Positions 1 to 8,574 of a stretch of 64,000 nucleotides of DNA are shown here, one piece after another. The notes under the pieces are model-generated. The model searched no databases. It worked only from the letters and a program-made list of their open reading frames with translations, and had not been told where the DNA came from. The DNA comes from Planococcus citreus. GTDB taxonomy: Bacteria; Bacillota; Bacilli; Bacillales_A; Planococcaceae. The DNA lies in the NCBI RefSeq assembly GCF_003664125.1, contig NZ_RCCP01000003.1, positions 124,001 to 188,000 on the forward strand, in the 5' to 3' direction. The number at the start of each line of letters is the position of its first letter. The first letter of the stretch is position 1. A program made the translations under genes and the position numbers.

Positions 1-816
1 GTCTTCGTCGTTTTGGCTGCACGGGTAAAACGGCAATGTACCGAAGAGCATCCAGACATTTTCATCGCGGGCATCCAGTAATTCGTGGATCGCTGTTCTC
101 GTTTCATCGAGCGACAGCACTTCCAATTGGCTGGCGAAATCGCTTGGGTACATCGGATGCACTTCGTGGCGCGCGCATTTCATTTCTTCAATGATTTGTT
201 TATGTATGTTCTTCAGATGAGGCAGGGTCCGCTTGTTCAGCATCGTTTCTGCCGAGACCATGACGCCTGCTTCTGCGAGTGCGCGGCTGTTGTCGATCAT
301 GCGCTGGAACTGTTCAGCCCGGCGCTCACGAGATGGCTTACGTTCCATATTGGCAAATCCGCCATCGACAAAATCATCGATGGTACCCCAGTTATGGGAA
401 ATGTGCAGGACATCCAAATAAGGGGCGATTTCCATATAGCGGTCCAGCGGCATGGTCAGGTTTGAATTCATCTGGGTGCGGATGCCGCGTGCACGGGCGT
501 ATTTCAGGAGGGGCAAGACATAATTGGCGACCGATTTTTTCGAAAACATCGGCTCTCCGCCCGTCAAACTGATGGTCCGCAAATGAGGGATTTCATCGAG
601 GCGCGAAAACAGCAATTCGATCGGAAGCGCGTCCGGATCTTTGTGCTCAAGCATATAGCCGACCGCACAATGTTCACAGCGCATATTGCATAAATACGTC
701 GTGGTGAATTCGATGCTGGATAAGGTCAGTTTCCCGTGGTCTTCAATATCCATATACGCTTCCCATGGATCGTATTGGGGGGTGATCTGTTTAAGTGTTG
801 TTGCCTGGTTTTCCAT
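1..816 (-). CDS. yfkAB: Radical SAM protein YfkAB, C-terminus cut by window edge
   Basis: The visible 272 residues are the N-terminal part of the Bacillales radical SAM/CxCxxxxC-motif protein YfkAB, whose reaction is not established. The [4Fe-4S]-binding CxxxCxxC motif is at Cys43, Cys47 and Cys50 (LCNMRCEHC), followed by a GGEP motif typical of S-adenosylmethionine binding. Landmarks such as PQYDPWEAY near the start and WMLFGTLPFYPCS at the cut end match what I remember of the family. The start is an ATG behind TAGGAGT about ten bases upstream. The C-terminal part, where the family carries its second cysteine motif, lies outside the window. It is divergent from the next gene. Confidence in family is high; its substrate is unknown. 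Confidence 0.93.
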   Translation of the reverse strand, partial: MENQATTLKQITPQYDPWEAYMDIEDHGKLTLSSIEFTTTYLCNMRCEHCAVGYMLEHKDPDALPIELLFSRLDEIPHLRTISLTGGEPMFSKKSVANYVLPLLKYARARGIRTQMNSNLTMPLDRYMEIAPYLDVLHISHNWGTIDDFVDGGFANMERKPSRERRAEQFQRMIDNSRALAEAGVMVSAETMLNKRTLPHLKNIHKQIIEEMKCARHEVHPMYPSDFASQLEVLSLDETRTAIHELLDARDENVWMLFGTLPFYPCSQNDED

Positions 817-1037
817 ATGTATCGTACTCCTAATCATTTTTTCGACTCTTAAGTATGCGCTTTTCATATGGCTCGCGCAAGAGCTTGTTTAATATGCCAT
901 AAAGGGTGTGAACTATTTTAACTTATCCTTTTATCATTTTTTAAATAAATATTCTATTTTTTTGAGCTTTTTGCTAGTAATCAAACGTGTGTTCCGGTAT
1001 ATTAAAAGCATATCACTATGGAATGAGGTGCGTTTCG

Positions 1038-1364
1038 ATGGTGCTAGCGATCAAAGAAGTGAACGGATTCGAAAAAGGTATGGAATATACGAGGGATCTT
1101 GAGTTTTTGTCATGCTTTACAAACGACGAACATCGGGTCGTCTCTTTAATAGATACAGATGGCAATGTTTTTTACTGGACCACTACGGAAGCTTCGCCTG
1201 AATATCGAAACTTCCGGTTAAAAGCTACTTATACATTTAAAGTTAGTTATATATCGACCATACTAGGCCCTTCAAGCCCGAAGGTCATTATTGCAGATTT
1301 GAATGACGTAACAGCCAGAAAAAGCATGTATGGCAAGGCAAAGCGCTTTAAATTAAATGCTTGA
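1038..1364 (+). CDS. Hypothetical protein, 108 aa
   Basis: I do not recognise this protein. It is a soluble-looking 108-residue product with no signal peptide or membrane segment and a mixed beta-rich composition (WTTTEASPEYRNFRLKATYT). The ATG at 1038 is chosen because GAGGTG lies seven to eight bases upstream; upstream in-frame starts lack a ribosome binding site. It stands alone between the divergent radical SAM gene and a terminator at 1430. The C-terminus is basic (KAKRFKLNA). Coding status is likely because of the ribosome binding site and the terminator behind it, but no function can be assigned. Confidence 0.65.
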   Translation: MVLAIKEVNGFEKGMEYTRDLEFLSCFTNDEHRVVSLIDTDGNVFYWTTTEASPEYRNFRLKATYTFKVSYISTILGPSSPKVIIADLNDVTARKSMYGKAKRFKLNA

Positions 1365-1429
1365 TTCAAATAAATCATCGCTCTGTGTCGAAATATATTC
1401 AGGGTAGATACTGCAATTGCATGCAAAAT

Positions 1430-1476
1430 AAGCCGTATCCAGAAACCTCAAGGGTCAATGGATGCGGCTTTTTTTG
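1430..1476 (+). terminator. Intrinsic terminator
   Basis: AAGCCGTATCC pairs with GGATGCGGCTT (one mismatch) around a 19-base loop and is followed by a run of T. It lies between the convergent hypothetical gene and the FAD monooxygenase and could serve both. Confidence 0.75.
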
Positions 1477-1494
1477 TGTGTTTTCATTGCTGTC

Positions 1495-3030
1495 TCAATC
1501 TGACTTCTCTCCAAACGCCACAATTCCAAAAGACTCCAAATACATCTTCAACACACGCAGCCATTGCTTCTCAGTCGCAAGCGCCACATGGCCATCCGGC
1601 CGGATCAAGTACAGCGCGTCTTGCTTGAATCCCGCGTCTTTCATTCTAGATTCCCAGGCAAACTCATGGAGCTCAAGCGACTGCGAGCGGGCAAAGTCGA
1701 TGAGTTCAGGAGTCGCTTTGCCATAGATATGGATTTGCCAATCGACGGAGCGCAGCGGCGCGAAATTATCGCCGTTTGCGGTTTCAATCCATGGCAAGCG
1801 CATGCCGGCGAAGATTTTGCCGGCTTTGCCTTTGCTTAAGAGACTGCTGCGGTAATTGATGTGGATTTGGGACAAAATTCTAAATGCATTTTTTGAAGCG
1901 AACGAAAATTTGAATACCGACGGCAAGGCGTAAGGCACTGCGTAATCCCGCAATAAAGTCCCGGGCAGTTTTTGATTGACAATCGTATGGAACGCTTTGT
2001 CGGTCGTCGCGATCAAGCGGCGCGCAAAGGCGATGCGTTCTTGTTCGTAAGTGCCCAATATAATGGGATTGGCTTTTCCTTGCACGACCGCTGCGAGTTT
2101 CCACCCGAGGTTGATGGCGTCGCCGATGCCGGTGTTCATGCCTTGTCCGCCGGTCGGGCTGTGCAGATGGCCGGCGTCGCCCAGGATGAAGATACGCCCT
2201 TTGGTGAATTTTTCGCTGACACGATTATGGACGCGATAGGTTGAAAACCAATTGACTTTGGACGCCTTCACACCGATTTTATTTTCAACATAATCGGTGA
2301 TTTCGCTGTACTGAACATCGGTGCGTTCGTTGAATTCCTCGGGCACGATGCCGAGTATGCGTTTCGTGTGGGCGTTGCGGACGTTCATGTAGAGCATAAA
2401 GCCGTCATTGTCCATGTACATGTCCATCTTTTCCATGTCGTCGACCGGTTTTGCGGTTTCGATATCGGCGACAAAAAACAATTGCTTGTACGTGCCGCCA
2501 GGAAAATCGAGATCCAATCCTTTTCGGACCATGCTGCCGGCGCCGTCGCATCCGCATACATAGGCGAATTCCGCTATTTCCACCGGCTCTCCAAGTTCTT
2601 GCATGACGGTGTTCACGCCATCTTCTGTGTTTTCAAACGAAATCAACTCGGTGTTCCATTCCACTTCGACGCCGATTTTGCTTAATTCGTCGACGAGAAT
2701 TTCTTCGTGATCGTCTTGCGGCAAGCTCAAGATAAACGGAAACGGGCTCTGCCCTTTGCCGAGTTCATGGAATTTCACTTGGGCTCGCACTTTTTTGCCG
2801 TCGCTGACATCGAGCGATAAAATCGGATGCCCGCGCTCGATATTGCGTTCGGCGAGGCCGAATTGCTCATAATGCTCCAAGATGCGCGCATGCACAGCGA
2901 GCGCGCGTGACGCGGTGCCGGTTCCTGAATTTCGATCGATGATGCGAAACGGCACGCCTTGACGCGCCAGGCTATAGGCCAAAGCCAGGCCGGTGGGGCC
3001 CGCTCCGACGATTAAGATTTGTGGGTTCAT
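1495..3030 (-). CDS. FAD-dependent aromatic-type monooxygenase
   Basis: This 511-residue protein belongs to the PheA/TfdB/MhpA group of flavin hydroxylases (FAD_binding_3), which hydroxylate aromatic or polyketide-like substrates with NAD(P)H and O2. The dinucleotide-binding motif GAGPTGLA is at residues 8-15, and the second FAD motif GDAGHLHSPTGGQGMNTG sits in the middle of the chain, as the family requires. The C-terminal 120 residues look like the thioredoxin-like tail of this group. The ATG is preceded by AGGAGGTCTATATC, an excellent ribosome binding site. It is monocistronic, next to an SDR on the same strand. The substrate cannot be read from sequence; a detoxifying role is inference. 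Confidence 0.88.
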   Translation of the reverse strand: MNPQILIVGAGPTGLALAYSLARQGVPFRIIDRNSGTGTASRALAVHARILEHYEQFGLAERNIERGHPILSLDVSDGKKVRAQVKFHELGKGQSPFPFILSLPQDDHEEILVDELSKIGVEVEWNTELISFENTEDGVNTVMQELGEPVEIAEFAYVCGCDGAGSMVRKGLDLDFPGGTYKQLFFVADIETAKPVDDMEKMDMYMDNDGFMLYMNVRNAHTKRILGIVPEEFNERTDVQYSEITDYVENKIGVKASKVNWFSTYRVHNRVSEKFTKGRIFILGDAGHLHSPTGGQGMNTGIGDAINLGWKLAAVVQGKANPIILGTYEQERIAFARRLIATTDKAFHTIVNQKLPGTLLRDYAVPYALPSVFKFSFASKNAFRILSQIHINYRSSLLSKGKAGKIFAGMRLPWIETANGDNFAPLRSVDWQIHIYGKATPELIDFARSQSLELHEFAWESRMKDAGFKQDALYLIRPDGHVALATEKQWLRVLKMYLESFGIVAFGEKSD

Positions 3031-3216
3031 GATATAGACCTCCTAATGAGTATCACGCCTGTTGATGAATTTTGTTTCCAGTATCGTATGAAGCTGAATA
3101 ATTAGGTATAAGAAAAATTGAAAGCACGTGATACCGAACAAAAAAACCTTGTACAGCTACTATATCCTTAATTGAAGGGTTTCAAGCATCAGCATGCTCA
3201 ATAAACGAAATGCCAG

Positions 3217-3270
3217 AAAAGCGTATGCAGAATTCCCTCGGAAGGAGACCTCGCATACGCTTCTTTTTAT
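3217..3270 (-). terminator. Intrinsic terminator of the SDR gene
   Basis: AAGCGTATGC and GCATACGCTT form a perfect ten-base stem about 20 bases apart, with T-rich sequence on both sides, just past the stop of the minus-strand SDR gene. It could work in either direction. Confidence 0.75.
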
Positions 3271-3298
3271 TGTCTTTAACATGTTCAGTTCAAATGTG

Positions 3299-4198
3299 TT
3301 AGTTATTGAAATCAAACGTGACACCGGTCAGCTGTTCAGACACTTCCCACAGTTTCTGGCGAGTGGCTTCATCATTCACGGCTGGATCCGGTTTTTCTAA
3401 CGTCGGATAGCCTCTGCGTTGGCCTTTGCCATCCGGCCCGATGTATTCGCCGCCTGTTATGCCAGATGCCATTGCGGCATAGACGGTCGGAAGTGCGCCC
3501 ATCGTGGCAGGCTGCAAATAGCGGTTCATGAGCCCTTTGAAAATGCGAGGCATTTCCCGACCGCCAATCTTGAACAGATTGGTCGAAGAAATCCCGGGAT
3601 GGCAAGCGATGCTCAGTGTCGATAAGCCATGTTGCTTGAGCCGCTTATCGAGCTCTGTGGCGAACATCAAATTTGCCAGTTTGCTTTGGCCATAAAATTT
3701 CATCGCTTTATAACCCTTTGAGCCGTCTAGATTGTCAAAGTCAATGGCGGCATTTCGGTGTGCGAGGCTGCTGAGTGTCACCACCCGCGAATTCTCGGTG
3801 TGGATCAGTAAAGGGAGCAGCAGGCCAGTCAAGGCAAAATGCCCGAGATGGTTGCTGCCGAACTGCAGCTCAAAGCCGTCTTTCGTCTTTGCATAAGGCG
3901 GCGTCATCACGCCGGCATTGTTGATCAGCAAATCGAGTGAATCGAAGCGGCTGATGAAGGTTTCTGCAAAATCCCGTACGCTAGCCAAATCGGACAAGTC
4001 GAGTTTCATGACTTCAATAGGTGCCTTAGGAGATTCTTCTCTAATTTCTTGTTCAGCTGTTTTCCCTTTGTCGAGATCGCGGACAGCCAAGATGACCCGC
4101 GCCCCTAGCCGGACGAAGGTTTTAGCCGTTTCTAGTCCGAGTCCGCTATTGGCCCCTGTGATAATGGCCGTTTTTCCTGTCATTGTATTAAATTCCAC
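3299..4198 (-). CDS. Short-chain dehydrogenase/reductase
   Basis: A 299-residue classical SDR of the retinol dehydrogenase/WW-oxidoreductase-like branch, using NAD(P)H to interconvert alcohols and carbonyls. Visible motifs: TGANSGLG cofactor loop near residues 14-21, NNAG near 92, the catalytic serine in LSSLAH and the YxxxK pair in YGQSK. The start is taken as GTG at 4198 because AGGAG lies eight bases upstream; the ATG at 4183 has no such site. The substrate is unknown. It is monocistronic, flanked by its own terminator downstream and a solo copy of the dispersed repeat upstream. Confidence 0.88.
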   Translation of the reverse strand: MEFNTMTGKTAIITGANSGLGLETAKTFVRLGARVILAVRDLDKGKTAEQEIREESPKAPIEVMKLDLSDLASVRDFAETFISRFDSLDLLINNAGVMTPPYAKTKDGFELQFGSNHLGHFALTGLLLPLLIHTENSRVVTLSSLAHRNAAIDFDNLDGSKGYKAMKFYGQSKLANLMFATELDKRLKQHGLSTLSIACHPGISSTNLFKIGGREMPRIFKGLMNRYLQPATMGALPTVYAAMASGITGGEYIGPDGKGQRRGYPTLEKPDPAVNDEATRQKLWEVSEQLTGVTFDFNN

Positions 4199-4270
4199 AA
4201 GCTCAGCTCCTAGTGATAGATTCTACTAACATGTACCCTAATGTAGCTTTTGATAATCGGGTGAGAAAAT

Positions 4271-4292
4271 GTCCCTGTGCACGACACAATTC
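4271..4292 (+). repeat. Solo 22-bp dispersed repeat
   Basis: GTCCCTGTG-CACG-ACACAATTC, an exact match to the commonest form of the core. It is unpaired; the degenerate GCTACAATT about 30 bases on could be the remains of a second copy. It lies upstream of the SDR start. Confidence 0.85.
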
Positions 4293-4384
4293 TAAACGAT
4301 TCTGACAATACGCTACAATTTATCGTTTACACATGAAGGATTCAGGACGGATTTTTCTATATTCTTGATTGGTAAAGTCGCAGA

Positions 4385-4425
4385 AAAAAGAGCGGCGCCG
4401 AAAAATTAGGCGCTGCCCCTGTTAA
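4385..4425 (-). terminator. Intrinsic terminator of the Na/Ca exchanger gene
   Basis: On the minus strand GCAGCGCC pairs with GGCGCCGC around TAATTTTTC and is followed by TTTTTT, just after the exchanger stop codon. Confidence 0.75.
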
Positions 4426-4431
4426 GTCTGG

Positions 4432-5388
4432 TTAATTCCGCACGATGATAAAGACTAAATAAACGAGATAGATGGCGGCTAAGAGCCCACCTTCAATCCT
4501 CGAAACCGTGTACTTGGTTCTGGAGAGAACCATCAGCAAAATGGTCACGGCGATCATCAGAAAGATGTCCGTAAAGATTTTCGAGTCGACGGTTAACGGG
4601 TGAATCACGGCTGAAGTGCCCAACACAAAGAAGATGTTGAAGATATTGCTGCCGATGATATTCCCTAACGCGATGTCGACTTGTCTTTTCAGCGCGGCCG
4701 TTATCGAAGTGACCAGCTCAGGAAGAGATGTGCCGACCGCGACGATCGTCAAGCCGACCAAAGTTTCGCTCATTCCAAGTGAAAGGGCGATCTGGACACT
4801 GTTATCGACGACGAGGCTGCCGCCGAAAATGATGCCAGCAAGCCCGCCAACCGTTAACAGCGAATTTTTTAGCCTGGATTTATTCGCAGTGTCAGCGTGA
4901 GTGTCTTCGCTGTTGCGGCGGTCTTTCCGTGCCACTTCGAAGATATAGTAGAGAAAGATGGCAAAAAACAGCAACAGCACAATGCCTTCCGTTCTCGTGA
5001 TGAGGTTGCTGTCCAAAGATTGGAGCTGCTGGTCGCTGATCAACACGAGCAACGCAACGGCACTGAGCAAGGCGAACGGAATTTCTTTGCGGATTGTGTC
5101 GCTCTGGACCATCAACGGGAAAACGAGTGCAGTGGCACCTAAGATGAGCGTGATGTTGAAGATATTGCTGCCGACGACGTTCCCGATCGCCACTTCACTG
5201 CTTCCTTCCAATGCGGCGATAAAGCTGACGGACGCTTCCGGGGCACTGGTGCCGAAAGCGACAACGGTCAAGCCGATCAATAACGGCGATACTCTCAAAC
5301 TTTGCGCTATTTTTGACGATCCTTCTACAAAAAAGTCGGCGCCTTTGATTAACAGCGCGAAGCCGACCAATAATAAAATGTAAGTCAT
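4432..5388 (-). CDS. Calcium/sodium antiporter, CaCA family
   Basis: A 318-residue integral membrane cation antiporter of the YrbG/CaCA type. The two inverted alpha repeats are plain: FGTSAPEASVS with GNVVGSNIFN in the first half, and VGTSLPELVTS with GNIIGSNIFN in the second. About ten hydrophobic segments are separated by a polar central loop (residues about 155-175). The family exchanges Ca2+ (or K+) for Na+ or H+ across the cytoplasmic membrane. The length is normal for the family. The start is an ATG with AAGGACG some distance upstream. It is monocistronic. The family is certain; ion preference is not known. Confidence 0.92.
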   Translation of the reverse strand: MTYILLLVGFALLIKGADFFVEGSSKIAQSLRVSPLLIGLTVVAFGTSAPEASVSFIAALEGSSEVAIGNVVGSNIFNITLILGATALVFPLMVQSDTIRKEIPFALLSAVALLVLISDQQLQSLDSNLITRTEGIVLLLFFAIFLYYIFEVARKDRRNSEDTHADTANKSRLKNSLLTVGGLAGIIFGGSLVVDNSVQIALSLGMSETLVGLTIVAVGTSLPELVTSITAALKRQVDIALGNIIGSNIFNIFFVLGTSAVIHPLTVDSKIFTDIFLMIAVTILLMVLSRTKYTVSRIEGGLLAAIYLVYLVFIIVRN

Positions 5389-5652
5389 CAGGCCATCACG
5401 TCCTTCCAGTTTTTCTGTTTATAGGACTTGCTCCTTTCTATGACCATACCCTTTAAACCAGTTCAAATCCAATAAAAACCGACACTGGTTAGCGGGATGA
5501 TGTTGGAAATAAAGGATCGAATCCACTGTCTTTTATTCGCGTAAATAGGTTGCAGGATTGAGCCGGTCTGGTGAAATAAAATTTAAACAAGGAGCAAGCA
5601 GATCTGCGTGATAGAATAACAGAGAGTGAAACAGAAAATAATCGGAGTTGCC

Positions 5653-5681
5653 TTGTCTAATCGGAAGTGCAGCATTCATAA
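5653..5681 (+). promoter_or_regulatory. Possible sigma-A promoter in the 5389-5713 gap
   Basis: TTGTCT and TCATAA are 17 bases apart, 33 bases before the next start. The rest of this 325-bp divergent gap holds nothing I recognise. The call rests on spacing only. Confidence 0.3.
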
Positions 5682-5713
5682 ATGATAGATGAGTTGAAAG
5701 GATGGATAGCCTA

Positions 5714-6172
5714 ATGAATAAAATGGTCGAACAAAAAATGAACGAGATGACAGACGTCTTCAACAGCCTGCCGAATTGCCGGGTTGAGACAAGTGAGGAC
5801 GGCAAGGTTTTGATCTTGAGCGACAACCCAGTTCCTTGGAGTGACATGATTGAGAAGCGGGACGCGCATTCGGAATATAAAATCGGATCCATCACGCCTC
5901 ATAAAGCGGCGCTCGGTCTTTATATCGATTTCCCGCATAACTTGTTGGATATCGACCGGGTGGAAGACATCGTCGATCCCGAAATCACCTTGACTTACTT
6001 TGAGCCAGGCACGAAAACGTCCACCGCGAAAAGCTGGTGGCGGTTCCGGTCAGACGAGAAATTCGACAGCCTCCACATGGTTTTGAGAAAGACCGAGCTG
6101 GAGTTATATGATTTTAATAGAGATAACTGGGTCGGATTGATGGAAGAAATCACAGCTGTTCATAAGGGATAA
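5714..6172 (+). CDS. Hypothetical protein, 152 aa
   Basis: I do not recognise this family. It is a soluble, acidic protein without a signal peptide, rich in aromatic residues (KSWWRFRSDEKFDS). The ATG at 5714 is preferred because AAAGGATGG ends about eight bases before it; the in-frame ATG at 5702 lies inside that site. It is followed by a good terminator, so it is a single-gene unit. No catalytic motif is obvious. Confidence 0.7.
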   Translation: MNKMVEQKMNEMTDVFNSLPNCRVETSEDGKVLILSDNPVPWSDMIEKRDAHSEYKIGSITPHKAALGLYIDFPHNLLDIDRVEDIVDPEITLTYFEPGTKTSTAKSWWRFRSDEKFDSLHMVLRKTELELYDFNRDNWVGLMEEITAVHKG

Positions 6173-6228
6173 GCAAGCTAGCCGCATGACCGAGCTGCAA
6201 TAGCTTTTCTTCAAACACATAATCGATT

Positions 6229-6270
6229 TCCACACTTGCTGAATCAACTTGGCAGGTGTGTTTTTTTATT
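6229..6270 (+). terminator. Intrinsic terminator; rest of gap to 6534 empty
   Basis: CACACTTGC pairs with GCAGGTGTG (one T-G pair) and is followed by seven T. From 6271 to 6534 I see only AT-rich sequence, including an imperfect palindrome GTTCGTT...GAATGAAC near 6429-6453 that could be an operator for the glycosyltransferase genes. Confidence 0.7.
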
Positions 6271-6534
6271 GTCCCGCACCCAGCAAGTGGCTTGAAGGAG
6301 AGAGGAAAGTATTGTGTATCCTTTCTATCTAACGGATTAGTTATCTAGGCGCTACAGAGAAATGATGTATAAGGAATGAAGTATATTTGCCCCTAATTGC
6401 TTCAATATTTTTGGCATTAATTGGCATCGTTCGTTTTATTAAAAAGAATGAACAGACGTATGCGTATATAGTAGCACCTCCTGTGGTATAGAATAGGGAG
6501 AAACTAATCTGCTGAAAGCATCGGGGGATGAAAA

Positions 6535-8574
6535 ATGAACGAATTTATTGAGTTCAGAAATCGTGTTTATGACAAGGAAAGTAACTATAGTTATCCTCTT
6601 CAATTTTTAGACGAGTACATAAATAACAGCAAGGCAATAAACTCCGATGAACAAAGAGTGGTCGAGCAAATTCGAACGATCAAGCAACTAGAGCTGGATA
6701 AGCAGCTAGGTGAACACGAAGTAGACGAATTGCTGTCGTTTTTGGGAGAGCATCCAACGACAGACCGCTTTATCGTAGATGCGGTTTTACATTTAATCCA
6801 TGATGACAACAAGCAACTAATAGAGAGAAAAATAAAAGACTTATTCGTGAACCAACAGTACGATAGCCAAAAGCTCTATCATGTTTTGGATATTTGCATT
6901 GAATGCAATTTAGATATGTTAAGTGATGACGATATCTTAGTGATGCTCCAGAAATACGAACTGGATGTAGAAATCGTTTCCATCTTGCTGGACTATATCG
7001 ATCGCTTTAACAGACAAGGATTCAAAGATGCTATCTATAAATTATTAGCCTCGGATTACCCGGATGGCATAAAGATCCAGGGAATCAATGCATTAATGAA
7101 TTTGTATCCAACGGAAACTATCGATCAGTCCTTTATGGAGGAGCATGTAAGAAACAAGAAAAACCAGGTGTTTATTGATAGCTATATGGACTTTCTCAAG
7201 ACAGACTTCACCTTTGAAAAGCCGGGAATTTCCATTTTACAGTCGATGTTCTACGGGGATTTTGAAGATAGCGGAAAAGGGAATAATGGCGGCCTAGCCG
7301 TACTATTAAAAGGCTTGGGTGAAGAGATCTCGAAAGACAGCCGCATAGCCCATGTATTTACGATTACGATCACCCAAGAATTGAACAAGCCCTTTATCAG
7401 CTCTCATGGAGATAAACACGTCTTTATCAGGCTACCGATCTATTTGGACCAGTCTCGATCAGATAAGTTCATCAAAAGAGAGTTGTTTATCAAGCGGCAG
7501 ATAGCCAGATATTTAAAACAATCAGCAATAAAGCCCGATGTCTTTCATATCCGGTTTTTAGACAACGCGTCTAAAGCGGTTGCCCATCTATCCAAAGAGT
7601 TAAATAGCAAATTGGTCTTTACGCTAACGCCAGACCCGCACCGGAACATGTTTGAGGGAACGGGGCAGTTAAAAGAACTCGGTTTCAACGAGCTTATTGA
7701 AAAACTGAACAAGATCAAAATAGGTGACGAATTAATCCACACAAGCAATGGAATCGTTGGCATCGGGAATGGAGATGTGAAAACAGAACTTGCGGTTTAT
7801 TTCCCTCAATTCAAAGATGAAGATGTAAATGGAAAAATTAAAATGATCGGTGAAGGCATACAAACAGGCCAAACCATTGATGAGGAAGCGATTGCTGCCT
7901 ATTCCAACCGCCATATCGAATGGAATGAAACAAGTAAAGGCTTTTTTGAGAAGCCTGTCATCTTAAACGTCGGGAGATTGGCTGTGTTAAAAGGGCAGAT
8001 GGAACTGTTAAAAGCGTGGGCAAACTCCAAGCTTTCGGAAACCCATAATCTTCTCATCATTGGCGGTGACCTGGAGCGGCCGAGTAAAGAAGAAGAAATG
8101 GTGATGGAGTTTTTCGAGGATTTCCTACAACAGCATCCCGAGTTCAAAGACAGGTTCATCCATAAAGGGGCTATGTCGAATGTGGATATTAGATTACTTG
8201 AAAGGGACATCATCAAAAGAGACTTTGACTATCCCCATATCTACTTGTGCTCTAGTATAAAAGAAGAGTTTGGCATCGCTATTTTAGAAGCGATGTCGAT
8301 CGGTTTCCTGACTCTTGGCCCGATCAAAGGCGGAGTTAAGAGTTATATGAAGAATGGGGAAAATGGATTTTTGATCGACACAAGCAACGGCGAAACGATT
8401 GCCAAAGAAACGGAAAAACACCTGTATGATCCTAAAATCGATAAAGACGCCGTGAAACAAATTCAAGCTGCAGGGCAGCAAACAGTAGATGAAAACTTTT
8501 CTATCCAAAAGATTTCACATGAGTTTGTGTCATTTTATTTATCTTTAAAAGGAGAAAATGAAAATGAAGTATAA
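6535..8574 (+). CDS. Two-part protein: helical N-terminus plus GT4-type glycosyltransferase
   Basis: The 679-residue product has a C-terminal GT-B glycosyltransferase of family GT4 from about residue 235: GGLAVLLKGLG near 260 is the acceptor-side glycine loop, NVGRLAVLKGQ near 475 begins the donor domain, and EEFGIAILEAM gives the E-x7-E pair at Glu577 and Glu585. The arrangement recalls sucrose-phosphate synthase-like GT4 enzymes. Residues 1-230 are alpha-helical and acidic, possibly HEAT-like repeats, with no family I can name. The next gene overlaps its end by 11 bases, so they are co-transcribed and translationally coupled. Codon use looks more AT-rich than that of neighbours such as glpK, which hints at transfer. 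The donor and acceptor sugars are unknown. Confidence 0.85.
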   Translation: MNEFIEFRNRVYDKESNYSYPLQFLDEYINNSKAINSDEQRVVEQIRTIKQLELDKQLGEHEVDELLSFLGEHPTTDRFIVDAVLHLIHDDNKQLIERKIKDLFVNQQYDSQKLYHVLDICIECNLDMLSDDDILVMLQKYELDVEIVSILLDYIDRFNRQGFKDAIYKLLASDYPDGIKIQGINALMNLYPTETIDQSFMEEHVRNKKNQVFIDSYMDFLKTDFTFEKPGISILQSMFYGDFEDSGKGNNGGLAVLLKGLGEEISKDSRIAHVFTITITQELNKPFISSHGDKHVFIRLPIYLDQSRSDKFIKRELFIKRQIARYLKQSAIKPDVFHIRFLDNASKAVAHLSKELNSKLVFTLTPDPHRNMFEGTGQLKELGFNELIEKLNKIKIGDELIHTSNGIVGIGNGDVKTELAVYFPQFKDEDVNGKIKMIGEGIQTGQTIDEEAIAAYSNRHIEWNETSKGFFEKPVILNVGRLAVLKGQMELLKAWANSKLSETHNLLIIGGDLERPSKEEEMVMEFFEDFLQQHPEFKDRFIHKGAMSNVDIRLLERDIIKRDFDYPHIYLCSSIKEEFGIAILEAMSIGFLTLGPIKGGVKSYMKNGENGFLIDTSNGETIAKETEKHLYDPKIDKDAVKQIQAAGQQTVDENFSIQKISHEFVSFYLSLKGENENEV